64,000 bases of DNA from Woeseia sp. (GTDB lineage Bacteria > Pseudomonadota > Gammaproteobacteria > Steroidobacterales > Woeseiaceae): positions 372,001 to 436,000 of the forward strand of contig JAJFKW010000001.1 of assembly GCA_021773015.1 (NCBI GenBank). Reading direction: 5' to 3'. A model generated the notes under the pieces. That model had not been told where the DNA came from and did not search any database. It saw nothing but the letters and a program-made list of their open reading frames with translations. The position numbers and the translations under genes were made by a program. Shown here one piece after another: positions 8,965 to 17,282 of this stretch. Every line of letters begins with the position of its first letter. Position 1 is the first letter of the stretch.

Positions 8965-10062
8965 ATGCAATTGGCGACCGTATTGTCTCTAGCCATCATC
9001 TCACTGGCCTCCCCAATATGGGGTCTTGCCGCTGACGATGCTGAGCCTTCAGAATTCAACAGAGACTGGGCCGAGTATTCGCGTTATCTGGAAGCAGAAG
9101 ATTATGCGGCCGCACTCGCACCTTCACGACGCCTCTACGAGAGTGTCGAGGACGTGTTCCCCGCCAATTCGATGGAAGTTGCAGCAGTTACTTTCAACTA
9201 CGGCACAATTCTGTACCGCAATGAGAAAAAGCGCGAGGCAGCCAAGATCCTGAAATCTGCTGTAAGGCGTTTTGAGGCCTTGTACGGCGACTCCGCCGAA
9301 GAGCTGGTCACCATCCTCATAACTTATGGAGACGCGCTGTCCGGCTATGACAAGGCTGGACCGCAGCTCGCACAATACAAGCGTGCTCTGAAAATACGCA
9401 AACAAATAAGTGGTGATGATTCGCTTGAGTACGCAAGCTTAGCGCTCTCTAGTGGCATAAAAGTCTATGAGCACACGCAGACGACTCGCGGCAACGCGTT
9501 AATCAAAACTGCCTACAATATCTATTTGGACAGGGTCGGAAATACCGACTCTAGAACAGGCGTTGCAGCATTTTATCTTGGCAAAATTGAAATGAGCCGG
9601 CGCCGTTATAGAGCCGCCGAGAAGCATTTGCTGAACGCTGTTCAAGCGCTTGATCCATCAGGGCCATATCAAACGTCGTACTTGACCGCCCAGGCGTTCT
9701 TGGTCAATACGTATGAAAATTTGAATCGCTCCAAAGATGCGACCAAGCATTGCCTAGAGATTGGAAGGATTAAGCCTGCGGAGCAAGACCAAGATTACCT
9801 GCCTATATTCCGCAAAGCGCCAGACTACCCCGCTCCGCTGTTGATAGCGGGTCAATCTGGGCATGTCGATGTCGAATTCACCGTCGACAGTTTCGGATTT
9901 GTTAAGTCGCCACAGGTTGTCGACTGGGAAGGCAGCAAAGGTTTCGACAAGGCTGCACTAAAAGCCGTATCAGGATTTCGTTATGCACCTCGTTTCGAGG
10001 GTGGGGAACCCGTCGCCACTGATGGTGTGATGACACGAATTACGTTCCGGTTTGAGGATTAA
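8965..10062 (+). CDS. Exported TPR protein with a TonB-like C-terminal domain
   Basis: 365 aa from the ATG at 8965, chosen because GAGGAG lies 9 bases upstream and a signal peptide follows at once (about residues 1-22, ending WGLAA). The frame is open from 8947. The middle (about 35-270) is helical, with TPR-like pairs such as AAVTFNYGTILYRNEKKREAAKIL and GVAAFYLGKIEMSRRRYRAAEKHL. The last 85 residues (GQSGHVDVEFTVDSFGFVKSPQVVD, then KAVSGFRYAPRFEGG) match the TonB C-terminal fold found in many periplasmic proteins. Without a membrane anchor or Pro-rich linker it is unlikely to be a true energy transducer. The role is unknown; it probably shares an operon with the cyclase-like gene. Confidence 0.75.
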   Translation: MQLATVLSLAIISLASPIWGLAADDAEPSEFNRDWAEYSRYLEAEDYAAALAPSRRLYESVEDVFPANSMEVAAVTFNYGTILYRNEKKREAAKILKSAVRRFEALYGDSAEELVTILITYGDALSGYDKAGPQLAQYKRALKIRKQISGDDSLEYASLALSSGIKVYEHTQTTRGNALIKTAYNIYLDRVGNTDSRTGVAAFYLGKIEMSRRRYRAAEKHLLNAVQALDPSGPYQTSYLTAQAFLVNTYENLNRSKDATKHCLEIGRIKPAEQDQDYLPIFRKAPDYPAPLLIAGQSGHVDVEFTVDSFGFVKSPQVVDWEGSKGFDKAALKAVSGFRYAPRFEGGEPVATDGVMTRITFRFED

Positions 10063-10476
10063 TTCAAACTATCGTGGCATCGATATTTGTGAAACCTTGA
10101 TTGATACTTCGCCGCGACCGGAGCGCGACGCGACACGTTGACCAAAACAGCGTATCGAAAATTTTTTCTTGAGGGATCTGCCATCAATTCTTAACGTACC
10201 GAACAGCGATGGGCGTCCGCCGAAGTTCGCTGCGCAATTCGCTGAATTCAAAAATCCCTGCATGGATAACTTTGCGGCACCGAACGGTGCGACTTAATCA
10301 TCGGCGCCATTGCTGAACAACTGTAGCTTCAGACATCGCTACCCAATTTTGTTTTGCCGCATATCGACTAACTGATCGTTCAAATCATCTTGATCGCGCC
10401 AAGCGGGCCCTCGTTGAACCTTTGCTGCTCAATATTGTACCGCTGCGTATCGTCCAACTTATCGTCCTATTCGTAT
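10063..10476. other. Intergenic region, no gene seen
   Basis: About 414 bases between the TPR/TonB-C gene and tRNA-Pro. I see no supported gene. The short leftward frame at 10069-10263 has no clear start signal or family pattern. No terminator hairpin with a T run is obvious for either flanking gene. Confidence 0.5.
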
Positions 10477-10553
10477 TGGTCGGGGCGAGAAGATTCGAAC
10501 TTCCGACCCCCACAACCCCATTGTGGTGCGCTACCAGGCTGCGCTACGCCCCG
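10477..10553 (-). tRNA. tRNA-Pro (anticodon GGG)
   Basis: Read leftward, a 77-base cloverleaf. The acceptor stem is CGGGGCG/CGCCCCG with discriminator A and an encoded CCA (10477-10479). The D arm contains AGCGCAGCCTGGTAGCGC. The anticodon stem CCACA/TGTGG encloses the loop ATGGGGT, giving anticodon GGG. The T arm contains GGTTCGAATC-type sequence (AGTTCGAATCT). It begins only about 10 bases after the T run of the terminator that follows the merR-like gene, with no clear promoter between them. Confidence 0.95.
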
Positions 10554-10562
10554 ACCGAACCC

Positions 10563-10606
10563 GAAAATAAAAACGGGGGCGGCAATGATACTTGCCGCCC
10601 CCGTTC
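10563..10606 (-). terminator. Strong terminator between the merR-like gene and tRNA-Pro
   Basis: Read leftward, a perfect 13-bp stem (ACGGGGGCGGCAA with TTGCCGCCCCCGT) and a 6-base loop precede TTTTATTTT. It should end the infC-to-merR operon. Since tRNA-Pro begins just beyond it, it may act as an attenuator or processing boundary rather than an absolute stop. Confidence 0.85.
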
Positions 10607-10640
10607 GATAAAAGCACTAATTGTTGCCGACTATCGCCAA

Positions 10641-10997
10641 CTATCGCCGTAGTATTTTTAAGATCTGTTCCAGCTCCATACGAAGTTGTTTAACGATCTG
10701 CTGACTCTGGCTGACATCGGACTTTGCCTGATCTCCCATCAGGCGCTGTCGTGCGCCACCAATCGTAAAACCATCGTCATACAAAAGACTGCGAATTTGC
10801 CGAATAATCAGCACGTCTTGGCGCTGATAATATCGACGATTGCCGCGTCTTTTGACAGGTTTTAGTTGTGGGAATTCCTGTTCCCAATACCGAAGCACGT
10901 GCGGCTTAACCGCACACAAATCGCTTACTTCACCGATGGTGAAATAGCGTTTGCCTGGTATTGGTGGTAATTCGTCGTTATTCCCCGGTTCCAGCAT
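10641..10997 (-). CDS. MerR-family transcriptional regulator (ihfA-linked type)
   Basis: 118 aa. The N-terminal winged helix is typical of Mer[29 protein letters not shown], then RRYYQRQDV (about residues 18-60). A short helical C-terminus rich in Gln, Leu and Lys (about 90-118) would form the dimer coiled coil. There is no cysteine-based metal site. This small MerR protein regularly follows ihfA in gammaproteobacteria, and its regulon is not established. Its start overlaps the end of ihfA by 20 bases, so translation is likely coupled. It is the last protein gene of the operon. Confidence 0.9.
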   Translation of the reverse strand: MLEPGNNDELPPIPGKRYFTIGEVSDLCAVKPHVLRYWEQEFPQLKPVKRRGNRRYYQRQDVLIIRQIRSLLYDDGFTIGGARQRLMGDQAKSDVSQSQQIVKQLRMELEQILKILRR

Positions 10998-11277
10998 AGG
11001 CCTCTACTCGGGCTTTTAGTTTTTGTCCAGGTCTGAAGGTCACAACACGTCGTGCTGTGATTGGAATTTCCTCTCCAGTCTTCGGGTTTCTACCCGGACG
11101 TTCGTTTTTATCCCGAAGATCAAAATTTCCAAACCCGGAAAGTTTGATCTGCTCCCCAACTGCAAGTGATGTCCGCAGCTCTTCAAAGTACAAATCGACC
11201 AACTCACGCGCTTCGCGTTTGTTTAAGCCAAGTTCATTAAACAAGGACTCTGCCATATCTGCTTTTGTTAGTGCCAT
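10978..11277 (-). CDS. ihfA: Integration host factor, alpha subunit
   Basis: 99 aa, the usual length for IHF-alpha. It pairs with IHF-beta (ihfB, also in this window) to bind and sharply bend DNA in replication, recombination and transcription. Diagnostic features are the start [12 protein letters not shown], the strand [12 protein letters not shown] and the arm [22 protein letters not shown], which carries the conserved intercalating Pro. It follows pheT by 4 bases and overlaps merR, the standard gammaproteobacterial pheST-ihfA-merR order. It is likely co-transcribed from the infC promoter. Confidence 0.97.
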   Translation of the reverse strand: MALTKADMAESLFNELGLNKREARELVDLYFEELRTSLAVGEQIKLSGFGNFDLRDKNERPGRNPKTGEEIPITARRVVTFRPGQKLKARVEAYAGTGE

Positions 11278-11281
11278 CGCT

Positions 11282-13660
11282 TTATTCTCTTAGTACTGCG
11301 GCAAATTCCTGATGTAATTTGCTCATCGCAGCGTCCATTGCAGAATCCGCATCCTCGTCAGTAAGGGTGCGTGATGTTTCTTGCAAAATCAAGCCTAAAG
11401 CGACGCTTTTTAGCCCGACTTCTATCCCCGGGCCACGATAAATGTCAAATATTACGACATTCTTGACGACCCCTGGGGCACCTGATTCTATCGCGGCGAC
11501 GATTTCCGCCGCTGCGACATCGTCGCGAATTACGATCGAAATGTCGCGCCGAATTGACGGAAATTTCGATATTGAAGTTGCGCGCGCAAGTGACGCCGCA
11601 AAAAATTCGTGTGCATCTAATTCAAAAACGAAAACGTCGCGCTTAATTGAAAAAAGTTTTGCAACTTCAGGGTGCAACTTTCCAACTACGCCAACTTGTT
11701 TATTGTCACGCAAAATTTTCGCGGCCTGCCCGGGCTGCAAATATCTTTCATTGCAACGTTCGAATGTAAATTCATGTGCGGCGCCCGTCATATCTATAAG
11801 CGATTCTACATCCGATTTTATGTCAAAAAAATCAACAGGCTGTGGGCGATCGCCCCATTGTTCCGAGGTGCTGCCACCGCTTAAAACAGCCGATAAACGA
11901 ACGATTTCTTGCGGTGAATCGAGTGTGCCGTGAAAAGATTTTCCTATCTCAAACAAACGGACGCGGTCTTGCTGTCGCGACAAATTTACGACCAGTGCAT
12001 CGAGCAATCCGCCTAGTAGCGAGCTCCGCATAAGCGACATTTCGGACGAAATCGGGTTCGCCAAAACCAACTCTGATTTGTCTGGATTGAAGCGCTCATC
12101 CGTCGCTGTATCTACGAATGTGTAAGTGATCGCCTCCTGAAAATCGCGCATGACCAGAGCGTCCGCAACTTGATCTAGATTGACGTCCGTCTCTGGCGCA
12201 TTCGCCAGCGGCGTTGCCGCATCTGCCGTTAATTCTGGGATCTCGTTATAGCCGTATATTCTTGCAACCTCTTCGATAAGGTCAACCTCCAAATTGAGGT
12301 CAAACCGATGTCCTGGGATCTGCACAAGCCATCCGTCATCCGATTTTTCCGTTGTCAGTCCGAGATCGTTAAGTGCTTTGCTAACCTTGCCAGTCTCAAT
12401 AGTTACACCCAGCAAATGACTCAGGCGAGCCTCACGTAGTTTAATGCTGACGTCCGGCGGAAGATGATCCGGATGAATAACATCGGTAAGGGGACCTGGT
12501 TGTCCGCCAGAAATTTCCAGCAGTAATTCTGTTGCCCTTTCTATCGCTCTAGCCTGCCCGGTTGCATCAACACCTCTTTCGAAACGCAGCGAAGCGTCCG
12601 TATGCATATTGTAGGAACGAGCACGGCCTGCAATAACATCTTGCGGCCAAAATGCCGCCTCGAAAAATATGTTGCACGATAAATCGGAAACCGCTGTTGA
12701 CAGGCCGCCCATGATGCCGGCAAGGCCAATCGGCCCGGAATCGTCAGTGATAGCCACAGTATCCGCCGATAATTCGATTTCTCGTTCATCGAGCAGCATG
12801 ACTTTCTCGCCGCTAGTTGCAAAACGCGGCCGAATTGCGCCCTGAATCTTGTCTAGATCATAAGCGTGCAGCGGCTGTCCCAATTCCAACATAACGTAGT
12901 TCGTGACGTCTACAACTGGGTGGATGCTGCGGATACCACTGCGACGCAGCCGTTCCTTGAGCCATAACGGGGATCTCGCGACCGATTCAATATTGCGTAT
13001 TACACGACCGGCAAAGCGCGGACATGCGACTGGGTCCGCTAAAATTACATCTTGTTGGTCTGCAATTGCAGGTTTGCAAGATATTACACTTGGCGCCTCC
13101 AGGGTGTGCCCCGTCATGGCGGCCAAATCGCGAGCGATGCCCAACACGCTGAAACAATCACCACGGTTTGGCGTCAGATCGACATCAATCACTTGATCCG
13201 GCAACGCCAACAAATCGGCTAGTGGTTCACCTACTTTAGCGTCAGCCGGTAGCTCAATGATTCCGTCCGATTCCTCGCCGAGACCGAGTTCGACTGCCGA
13301 GCAAAGCATGCCATGCGAAATCACGCCACGAATTTTCGATTTTCGAAGTTTCGTGCCGTCGGGTAATCGAACGCCCGGGGCCGCCAACGGAGACTTCATT
13401 CCCGTGCGCACGTTCGGCGCTCCACATACAACTTCCAAAGTCGCTTCGCCACCCGTCGTCACCTGACAAACGCTCAGGCGATCGGCATCGGGATGTTTTG
13501 CGACCTGCAAAATCTCCGCGATGACAACGCCATCAAGTCCGCCTCCGACTGGAGAAACGCTATCGACCTCGTGTCCGGCCATCGTCAATGTTCTAGCTAA
13601 AGTATTGCTGTCAAATTCTGGATCAAACCATTCCCGCAGCCAATTTTCTGAAAATTTCAT
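11282..13660 (-). CDS. pheT: Phenylalanyl-tRNA synthetase beta subunit
   Basis: 792 aa, full length. With PheS it forms the alpha2-beta2 enzyme that charges tRNA-Phe. In order: the EMAP/Trbp-like tRNA-binding domain (about 40-150, with [12 protein letters not shown] and VVCGAPNVR); B3/B4, the editing region (about 210-390, with [18 protein letters not shown], then GLAGIMGG); B5 (about 400-475); the catalytic-like core; and the C-terminal ferredoxin-like anticodon-binding domain (about 695-792, with [13 protein letters not shown]). It starts 11 bases after the pheS stop. Confidence 0.97.
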   Translation of the reverse strand: MKFSENWLREWFDPEFDSNTLARTLTMAGHEVDSVSPVGGGLDGVVIAEILQVAKHPDADRLSVCQVTTGGEATLEVVCGAPNVRTGMKSPLAAPGVRLPDGTKLRKSKIRGVISHGMLCSAVELGLGEESDGIIELPADAKVGEPLADLLALPDQVIDVDLTPNRGDCFSVLGIARDLAAMTGHTLEAPSVISCKPAIADQQDVILADPVACPRFAGRVIRNIESVARSPLWLKERLRRSGIRSIHPVVDVTNYVMLELGQPLHAYDLDKIQGAIRPRFATSGEKVMLLDEREIELSADTVAITDDSGPIGLAGIMGGLSTAVSDLSCNIFFEAAFWPQDVIAGRARSYNMHTDASLRFERGVDATGQARAIERATELLLEISGGQPGPLTDVIHPDHLPPDVSIKLREARLSHLLGVTIETGKVSKALNDLGLTTEKSDDGWLVQIPGHRFDLNLEVDLIEEVARIYGYNEIPELTADAATPLANAPETDVNLDQVADALVMRDFQEAITYTFVDTATDERFNPDKSELVLANPISSEMSLMRSSLLGGLLDALVVNLSRQQDRVRLFEIGKSFHGTLDSPQEIVRLSAVLSGGSTSEQWGDRPQPVDFFDIKSDVESLIDMTGAAHEFTFERCNERYLQPGQAAKILRDNKQVGVVGKLHPEVAKLFSIKRDVFVFELDAHEFFAASLARATSISKFPSIRRDISIVIRDDVAAAEIVAAIESGAPGVVKNVVIFDIYRGPGIEVGLKSVALGLILQETSRTLTDEDADSAMDAAMSKLHQEFAAVLRE

Positions 13661-13671
13661 AGCAGGCAGAC

Positions 13672-14655
13672 TCAGTGAAACTGTCTTAAGAAACGCAAAT
13701 CGTTGTCGAAAAACGTTCGCAAATCGGTCACGCCGTAGCGCAGCATTGCGAGGCGTTCGACGCCCATGCCGAATGCATATCCAGTGTAAGCTTCTGAGTC
13801 TATTCCAGCGTTTTCAAGAACGTTTGGGTGCACCATTCCACACCCCAGGATCTCCAACCACTTATCGTCACCCCAGTAAACATCGACTTCGGCGGACGGT
13901 TCAGTAAATGGAAAATACGAGGGTCGGAATCGAAGCTCCGCGTCTCGCTCAAAAAACTTTTCCACGAATTGATGCAAAGTAGCTTTGAGATTGGCGAGAC
14001 TAATGCCTTTATCGACGACCAGTCCTTCAACCTGATGAAACATCGGTGTGTGCGTTTGATCGCTGTCACATCGATAAACGCGACCGGGCGCAATTATTCG
14101 TATCGGCACACCTTCGGCCACCATTGAGCGAATTTGGACTGGCGACGTATGCGTTCTCAGTAAATTTCCACCCGGAAAATAGAATGTGTCATGCATCGCC
14201 CGCGCCGGATGATTCTCAGGAATATTGAGCGCCGTGAAATTGTGAAAGTCGTCTTCAATTTCCGGGCCGGAACGGATTCCGAATCCAGCATTTTGAAAAA
14301 TCGTCTCGATCCGTTTCATCGCAATAGAGACGGGATGACGACCGCCGCGAGCGTGCCCACGGCCAGGTAACGTCACGTCCACCGAATCGCCCGCTAGCTT
14401 GCGCTCAAGCGCCTCGTTTTCGAGGGCGTCGCGACGCGCATTGATACTCTTCTGCAGCGTTTGTTTAGCTTCATTGATGACTTGACCAGCAGCGGGTCTA
14501 TCGGCAGCGGGTAGCTGACTGAGCGCCTTCAGACGACCGGTAAGCGCGCCGTTCTTTCCCAGATAGGCCCTGCGCACAGAATCGAGCGCAGCAAGATCCG
14601 TCGCAGATGCTATTTTAGCTTCCGCTTGCTCGACGATCTCTTGAATTTCCTGCAT
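13672..14655 (-). CDS. pheS: Phenylalanyl-tRNA synthetase alpha subunit
   Basis: 327 aa, the normal length. The N-terminal coiled coil (1-85) recognises tRNA. The class II catalytic core follows, with motif 2 ([13 protein letters not shown]) and motif 3 ([18 protein letters not shown]) near the C-terminus. [14 protein letters not shown] is the usual substrate-site region. The gene sits between rplT and pheT in the standard operon. I found no phenylalanine leader peptide upstream, so attenuation of the Enterobacteria type is not evident. Confidence 0.97.
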   Translation of the reverse strand: MQEIQEIVEQAEAKIASATDLAALDSVRRAYLGKNGALTGRLKALSQLPAADRPAAGQVINEAKQTLQKSINARRDALENEALERKLAGDSVDVTLPGRGHARGGRHPVSIAMKRIETIFQNAGFGIRSGPEIEDDFHNFTALNIPENHPARAMHDTFYFPGGNLLRTHTSPVQIRSMVAEGVPIRIIAPGRVYRCDSDQTHTPMFHQVEGLVVDKGISLANLKATLHQFVEKFFERDAELRFRPSYFPFTEPSAEVDVYWGDDKWLEILGCGMVHPNVLENAGIDSEAYTGYAFGMGVERLAMLRYGVTDLRTFFDNDLRFLRQFH

Positions 14656-14708
14656 CGGACAAAGCCTACGCGAAGGGCCGCCGCTCGACGACCTCCGCTG
14701 CGACTTGC

Positions 14709-15071
14709 TTATGCTTCAGCTAGCGCGGCTTTAGCTTGCGCCGCGATTGCACCGAACGCTTCCGGATCATGCACTGCAATATCTGCAAGTACCTTGCGAT
14801 CAATCTCGATCTCAGCGCGATTCAGGCCATTGATCAACCGGCTATAAGACATGTCATGCAATCTCGCTGCTGCGTTGATTCGCGTAATCCACAGTGCTCG
14901 AAACTGTCGCTTGCGTTGTCGGCGGTCACGATAGGCGTATTGTCCTGCCTTAATGACCGCTTGCTTCGCCGTTTTGAATAATTTGCTACGTGCACCGTAG
15001 TAGCCCTTCGCTTTGCCAAGGACTTTCTTGTGCCGAGCTTTAGCGGTTACGCCACGTTTAACTCTTGCCAT
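14709..15071 (-). CDS. rplT: 50S ribosomal protein L20
   Basis: 120 aa. L20 binds 23S rRNA early in large-subunit assembly and in several bacteria represses rpmI-rplT translation. The basic N-terminal extension [17 protein letters not shown] and the central [20 protein letters not shown], then [18 protein letters not shown], are hallmarks. It follows rpmI by 12 bases. Confidence 0.98.
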   Translation of the reverse strand: MARVKRGVTAKARHKKVLGKAKGYYGARSKLFKTAKQAVIKAGQYAYRDRRQRKRQFRALWITRINAAARLHDMSYSRLINGLNRAEIEIDRKVLADIAVHDPEAFGAIAAQAKAALAEA

Positions 15072-15083
15072 TTCTCAATCTCC

Positions 15084-15281
15084 TCAGCTATAGGGAAGCA
15101 TTCGGCGAACGCTCTTGGTGTCACAATCTGCAACCTGCAGAGTAAGACCAAGCTGACGCTTACGCTTTGACTTCTTTTTCGTGAGAATATGATTGAGATG
15201 GGATTGGGATCGCTTGAATCCACCCTTGCCCGTCCGGCGGAAGCGCTTTGCTGCGCCCCGGTTCGTCTTCATCTTAGACAC
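15084..15281 (-). CDS. rpmI: 50S ribosomal protein L35 (GTG start)
   Basis: 65 aa when started at the GTG at 15281, which gives [13 protein letters not shown], matching the usual [13 protein letters not shown]. The frame also has an ATG at 15293 (69 aa), but four extra residues would be atypical. GGAG sits 6 bases upstream of the GTG, inside that would-be extension, so GTG is the better start. The protein is small and very basic ([10 protein letters not shown]), as L35 should be. It lies between infC and rplT. Confidence 0.93.
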   Translation of the reverse strand: MSKMKTNRGAAKRFRRTGKGGFKRSQSHLNHILTKKKSKRKRQLGLTLQVADCDTKSVRRMLPYS

Positions 15282-15293
15282 TATCGTCTCCAT

Positions 15294-15384
15294 TTTTTAG
15301 CCTATGCACGTACAAACTTAAGGTTTGCCGCGGTAGGCGGGTATTAGCATTGGCCTAGCCCTAAGGCTTAAGTCTCGCCGCTAC
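15294..15384 (-). promoter_or_regulatory. infC-rpmI spacer, possible L20 control region
   Basis: 91 bases. Read leftward it contains two related segments, CTTAAGCCTTAGGG (about 15359-15372) and AAACCTTAAGTTT (about 15314-15326), that can pair through CTTAAG just upstream of the rpmI start. L20 is known to repress rpmI-rplT by binding structured mRNA here in E. coli and Bacillus. Assigning that role in this genome is inference. Confidence 0.3.
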
Positions 15385-15903
15385 TCACTTTTTCTTTGGT
15401 GACATCACCATGATCATTTGCCGCCCTTCCATCTGTGGCATTTGCTCAACGACACCAATTTCATCCAGGTCTGTCCTGACCCTGGCCAACAACTTCGCAC
15501 CCAATTCCTGATGCGCCATTTCTCGGCCTCTGAATCTCAATGTTACTTTTGCCTTGTCACCGTATTCAAGGAATTCGGTTAATTTTCGCAGCTTGACCTG
15601 GTAGTCACCTTCGTCAGTACCCGGCCGAAATTTGATCTCTTTGACATGTACCTGTTTTTGCTTACGCTTTGCAGATTGTGCCTTTTTGTTGAGTTCAAAT
15701 AGATATTTGCCAAAGTCCATGATTCGACATACAGGCGGATCTGCCATCGGCGAGACCTCTACGAGATCAAGAGTGTTCTCCTTTGCCAATTCCAATGCGG
15801 CACTGAGCGGCATAACGCCTGCTTGCTCGCCGGCTGCATCAATAACCCGTACTTCGAGCGAATCTATCTCTTCATTGCGCCTTATGCGCTTGGTGGCTGC
15901 GAT
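15385..15903 (-). CDS. infC: Translation initiation factor IF-3 with an apparent AUC start
   Basis: 172 aa when started at ATC (15903). IF-3 binds the 30S subunit, monitors the start codon and prevents premature subunit joining. The protein has the N-domain [16 protein letters not shown], the linker [19 protein letters not shown] and the C-domain [21 protein letters not shown]. The frame is open upstream to 15966, but that part does not resemble IF-3. AGGAGG lies 8 bases before ATC, which is followed by [11 protein letters not shown], where the family begins. AUU or similar non-standard starts in infC are known and let IF-3 repress itself; AUC here would serve the same purpose. thrS, the common upstream neighbour, is absent. 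Confidence 0.95.
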   Translation of the reverse strand: MAATKRIRRNEEIDSLEVRVIDAAGEQAGVMPLSAALELAKENTLDLVEVSPMADPPVCRIMDFGKYLFELNKKAQSAKRKQKQVHVKEIKFRPGTDEGDYQVKLRKLTEFLEYGDKAKVTLRFRGREMAHQELGAKLLARVRTDLDEIGVVEQMPQMEGRQMIMVMSPKKK

Positions 15904-15978
15904 TCCAAATTCCTCCTGACAAAAACAAACCCGCAATGGTACGCGCCTGTCGGCGCCCGTACACAACGCGGGACGCGA

Positions 15979-16007
15979 ATTCTATAGCTGGGACCTGTGG
16001 GAAACAA
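15979..16007 (-). promoter_or_regulatory. Likely sigma-70 promoter of the infC operon
   Basis: Read leftward, TTGTTT (16007-16002) and TAGAAT (15984-15979) are separated by 17 bases. Transcription would start near 15972, leaving a leader of about 70 bases. That leader contains the hairpin GTACGGGCGCCGACAGGCGC with its closing GTAC, ahead of the AGGAGG of infC. Confidence 0.5.
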
Positions 16008-16244
16008 GCCCGGAAATGTCTGATTTTGAAGAAAGTTCGACTAATTAGCATCTATTGTTGCCGATTACCCGGAAAACGTGGCCTGTGGGCAACAAAAAGG
16101 TGAAATGAGCGGACAGTCAACGTGACCGTCTAGCGGGCACCCAGCCATCGTAATGGCGGCAAATTCAGCTTGCGCGCAGTCATGACCTTGAGTATCTTTG
16201 TCGCCCGATTTTACCATCGGGAACGCAGGCAAGAGCGGCATGAA
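16008..16244. other. Intergenic region upstream of the tRNA-Val repeats
   Basis: About 237 bases between the infC promoter and the first tRNA-derived repeat. No gene is seen. TTGAGT and TTTACC, 17 bases apart, near 16190-16218 could be a weak rightward promoter for the tRNA-Val transcript, but the match is poor. Confidence 0.3.
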
Positions 16245-16481
16245 GGGCGATTAGCTCGAGACTGGCGGCGACGGCCCAGGCCGAAAGTAGCCTCATAGGC
16301 GCGCGCGAGAATGTGAGGGACCTTAGACGGAAATGGGTCTTACGAAGTACGTTTAGGAATGCAGGGCGATTAGCTCGAGACTATCGAGGACTACCCAGTC
16401 AAAAGTAGCCTCATGGGCGCGCGCGAGAATGTGAGGGACCTTAGACGGAAATGGGTCTTACGAAGTACGTTTAGGAATGCA
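16245..16481 (+). repeat. Two tandem units (119 and 118 bp), each headed by the 5' end of tRNA-Val
   Basis: Units 16245-16363 and 16364-16481 each begin with GGGCGATTAGCTC, the first 13 bases of the tRNA-Val that follows at 16482. The shared remainder includes AGTAGCCTCAT and a block running from GGCGCGCGCGAGAATGTGAG through ACGAAGTACGTTTAGGAATG; only about 30 bases after the tRNA piece diverge. The units therefore look like tandem duplications of the tRNA upstream region together with a stub of the gene. Neither can fold into a tRNA. Confidence 0.9.
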
Positions 16482-16556
16482 GGGCGATTAGCTCAGGGGT
16501 AGAGCGCCACGTTGACATCGTGGAGGTCGGTGGTTCGAGACCACCATCGCCCACCA
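16482..16556 (+). tRNA. tRNA-Val (anticodon GAC)
   Basis: A 75-base cloverleaf including encoded CCA. The acceptor is GGGCGAT/ATCGCCC with discriminator A. The D arm is GCTCAGGGGTAGAGC. The anticodon stem CCACG/CGTGG encloses TTGACAT, giving GAC. The T arm is GGTGGTTCGAGACCACC. This is the only complete copy within the repeat array. Confidence 0.96.
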
Positions 16557-16562
16557 AAATCT

Positions 16563-16590
16563 ATAGGCCCCGTCGGGGCCTATTGTTTTT
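16563..16590 (+). terminator. tRNA-Val terminator (copy 1)
   Basis: ATAGGCCCC-GTC-GGGGCCTAT stem-loop followed by TGTTTTT, 6 bases after the CCA of tRNA-Val. Confidence 0.85.
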
Positions 16591-16767
16591 GGAAGACACG
16601 GCGGGCTCTCCACCGAGGGTGCCATAACGCGATCCAGTAGCTTCCCCGACACATTTGTAGACTCAATTACCTATGTGGCGACCCTACGATCTCCTTACGC
16701 CGCAACATTCTGAAAGTTAGTCTTTGTGCCTATCTCGGTTCGAGACCACCATCGCCCACCAAAATCT

Positions 16768-16795
16768 ATAGGCCCCAACGGGGCCTATTGTTTTT
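16768..16795 (+). terminator. Duplicated terminator (repeat copy 2)
   Basis: The stem is the same as in copy 1 with loop AAC instead of GTC. The 9-bp stem and T run are intact although the loop changed. Confidence 0.8.
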
Positions 16796-17022
16796 GGAAG
16801 ACACGGCGGGCTCTCCACAGAGGGTGCCATGACTCGATCCAGTAGCTTCCCCGACACATTTGTAGACTCAATTACCTATGTGGCGACCCTACGATCTCCT
16901 TACGCCGCAACATTCTGAAAGTTAGTCTTTGTGCCTATCTCGGTTCGAGACCACCGTCTCAATTACGATGTCGGGTAGAAACCTGAGTCAATCTCGGCAC
17001 AACTGTGACCCCACCAAAATCT

Positions 17023-17050
17023 ATAGGCCCCGTTGGGGCCTATTGTTTTT
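17023..17050 (+). terminator. Duplicated terminator (repeat copy 3)
   Basis: The stem is the same as in copies 1 and 2 with loop GTT. Loop sequences differ in all three copies while the stem and T run are unchanged. Confidence 0.8.
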
Positions 17051-17282
17051 GGAAGACACGGCGGGCTCTCCACAGAGGGTGCCATGACTCGATCCAGTAG
17101 CTTCCCCGATACATTTTTAGATTCAATTACCTATGTGGCGACCCTACAATCTCCTTACGCCGCAACATTCTGAAAGTTAGTCTTTGTGCCTATCTCGGTT
17201 CGAGACCACCGCCTCAATTACTATGTCGGGTAGAAACCTGAGTCAGATTCGAGTCACCGCTGTCTCCATCACAAACAGAAAT

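Larger units (their letters stand above)
16532..17245 (+). repeat. Tandem 205/255-bp repeats made from the tRNA-Val 3' end, terminator and spacer
   Basis: Copies start at 16532 (inside the real tRNA), 16737, 16942 and 17197 (partial). Each begins GGTTCGAGACCACC. Copies 1 and 2 continue ATCGCCCACCA, the complete tRNA 3' end with CCA. All full copies then carry the terminator and a nearly identical spacer that includes GAAGACACGGCGGGCTCTCC and CCTATGTGGCGACCCTAC. Copy 3 has about 50 extra bases between the T-arm piece and CCACCA. Copy 4 has the same kind of insert (ATGTCGGGTAGAAACCTGAG) and then ends. The layout recalls the 178-bp repeats after tyrT in E. coli. Confidence 0.92.

Noticed and set aside
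10069-10263. Leftward 64-codon frame
   Set aside because: No start signal, no recognisable pattern, and composition unlike the neighbours.
16245-16376. Extra tRNA-Val genes in the upstream repeats
   Set aside because: Only the first 13 bases of the tRNA are present in each unit; no cloverleaf can form.
16737-17245. Repeats considered as attachment sites of integrated elements
   Set aside because: The spacing of 205-255 bp is too short for an element and no integrase is present; kept only as an alternative in the findings.
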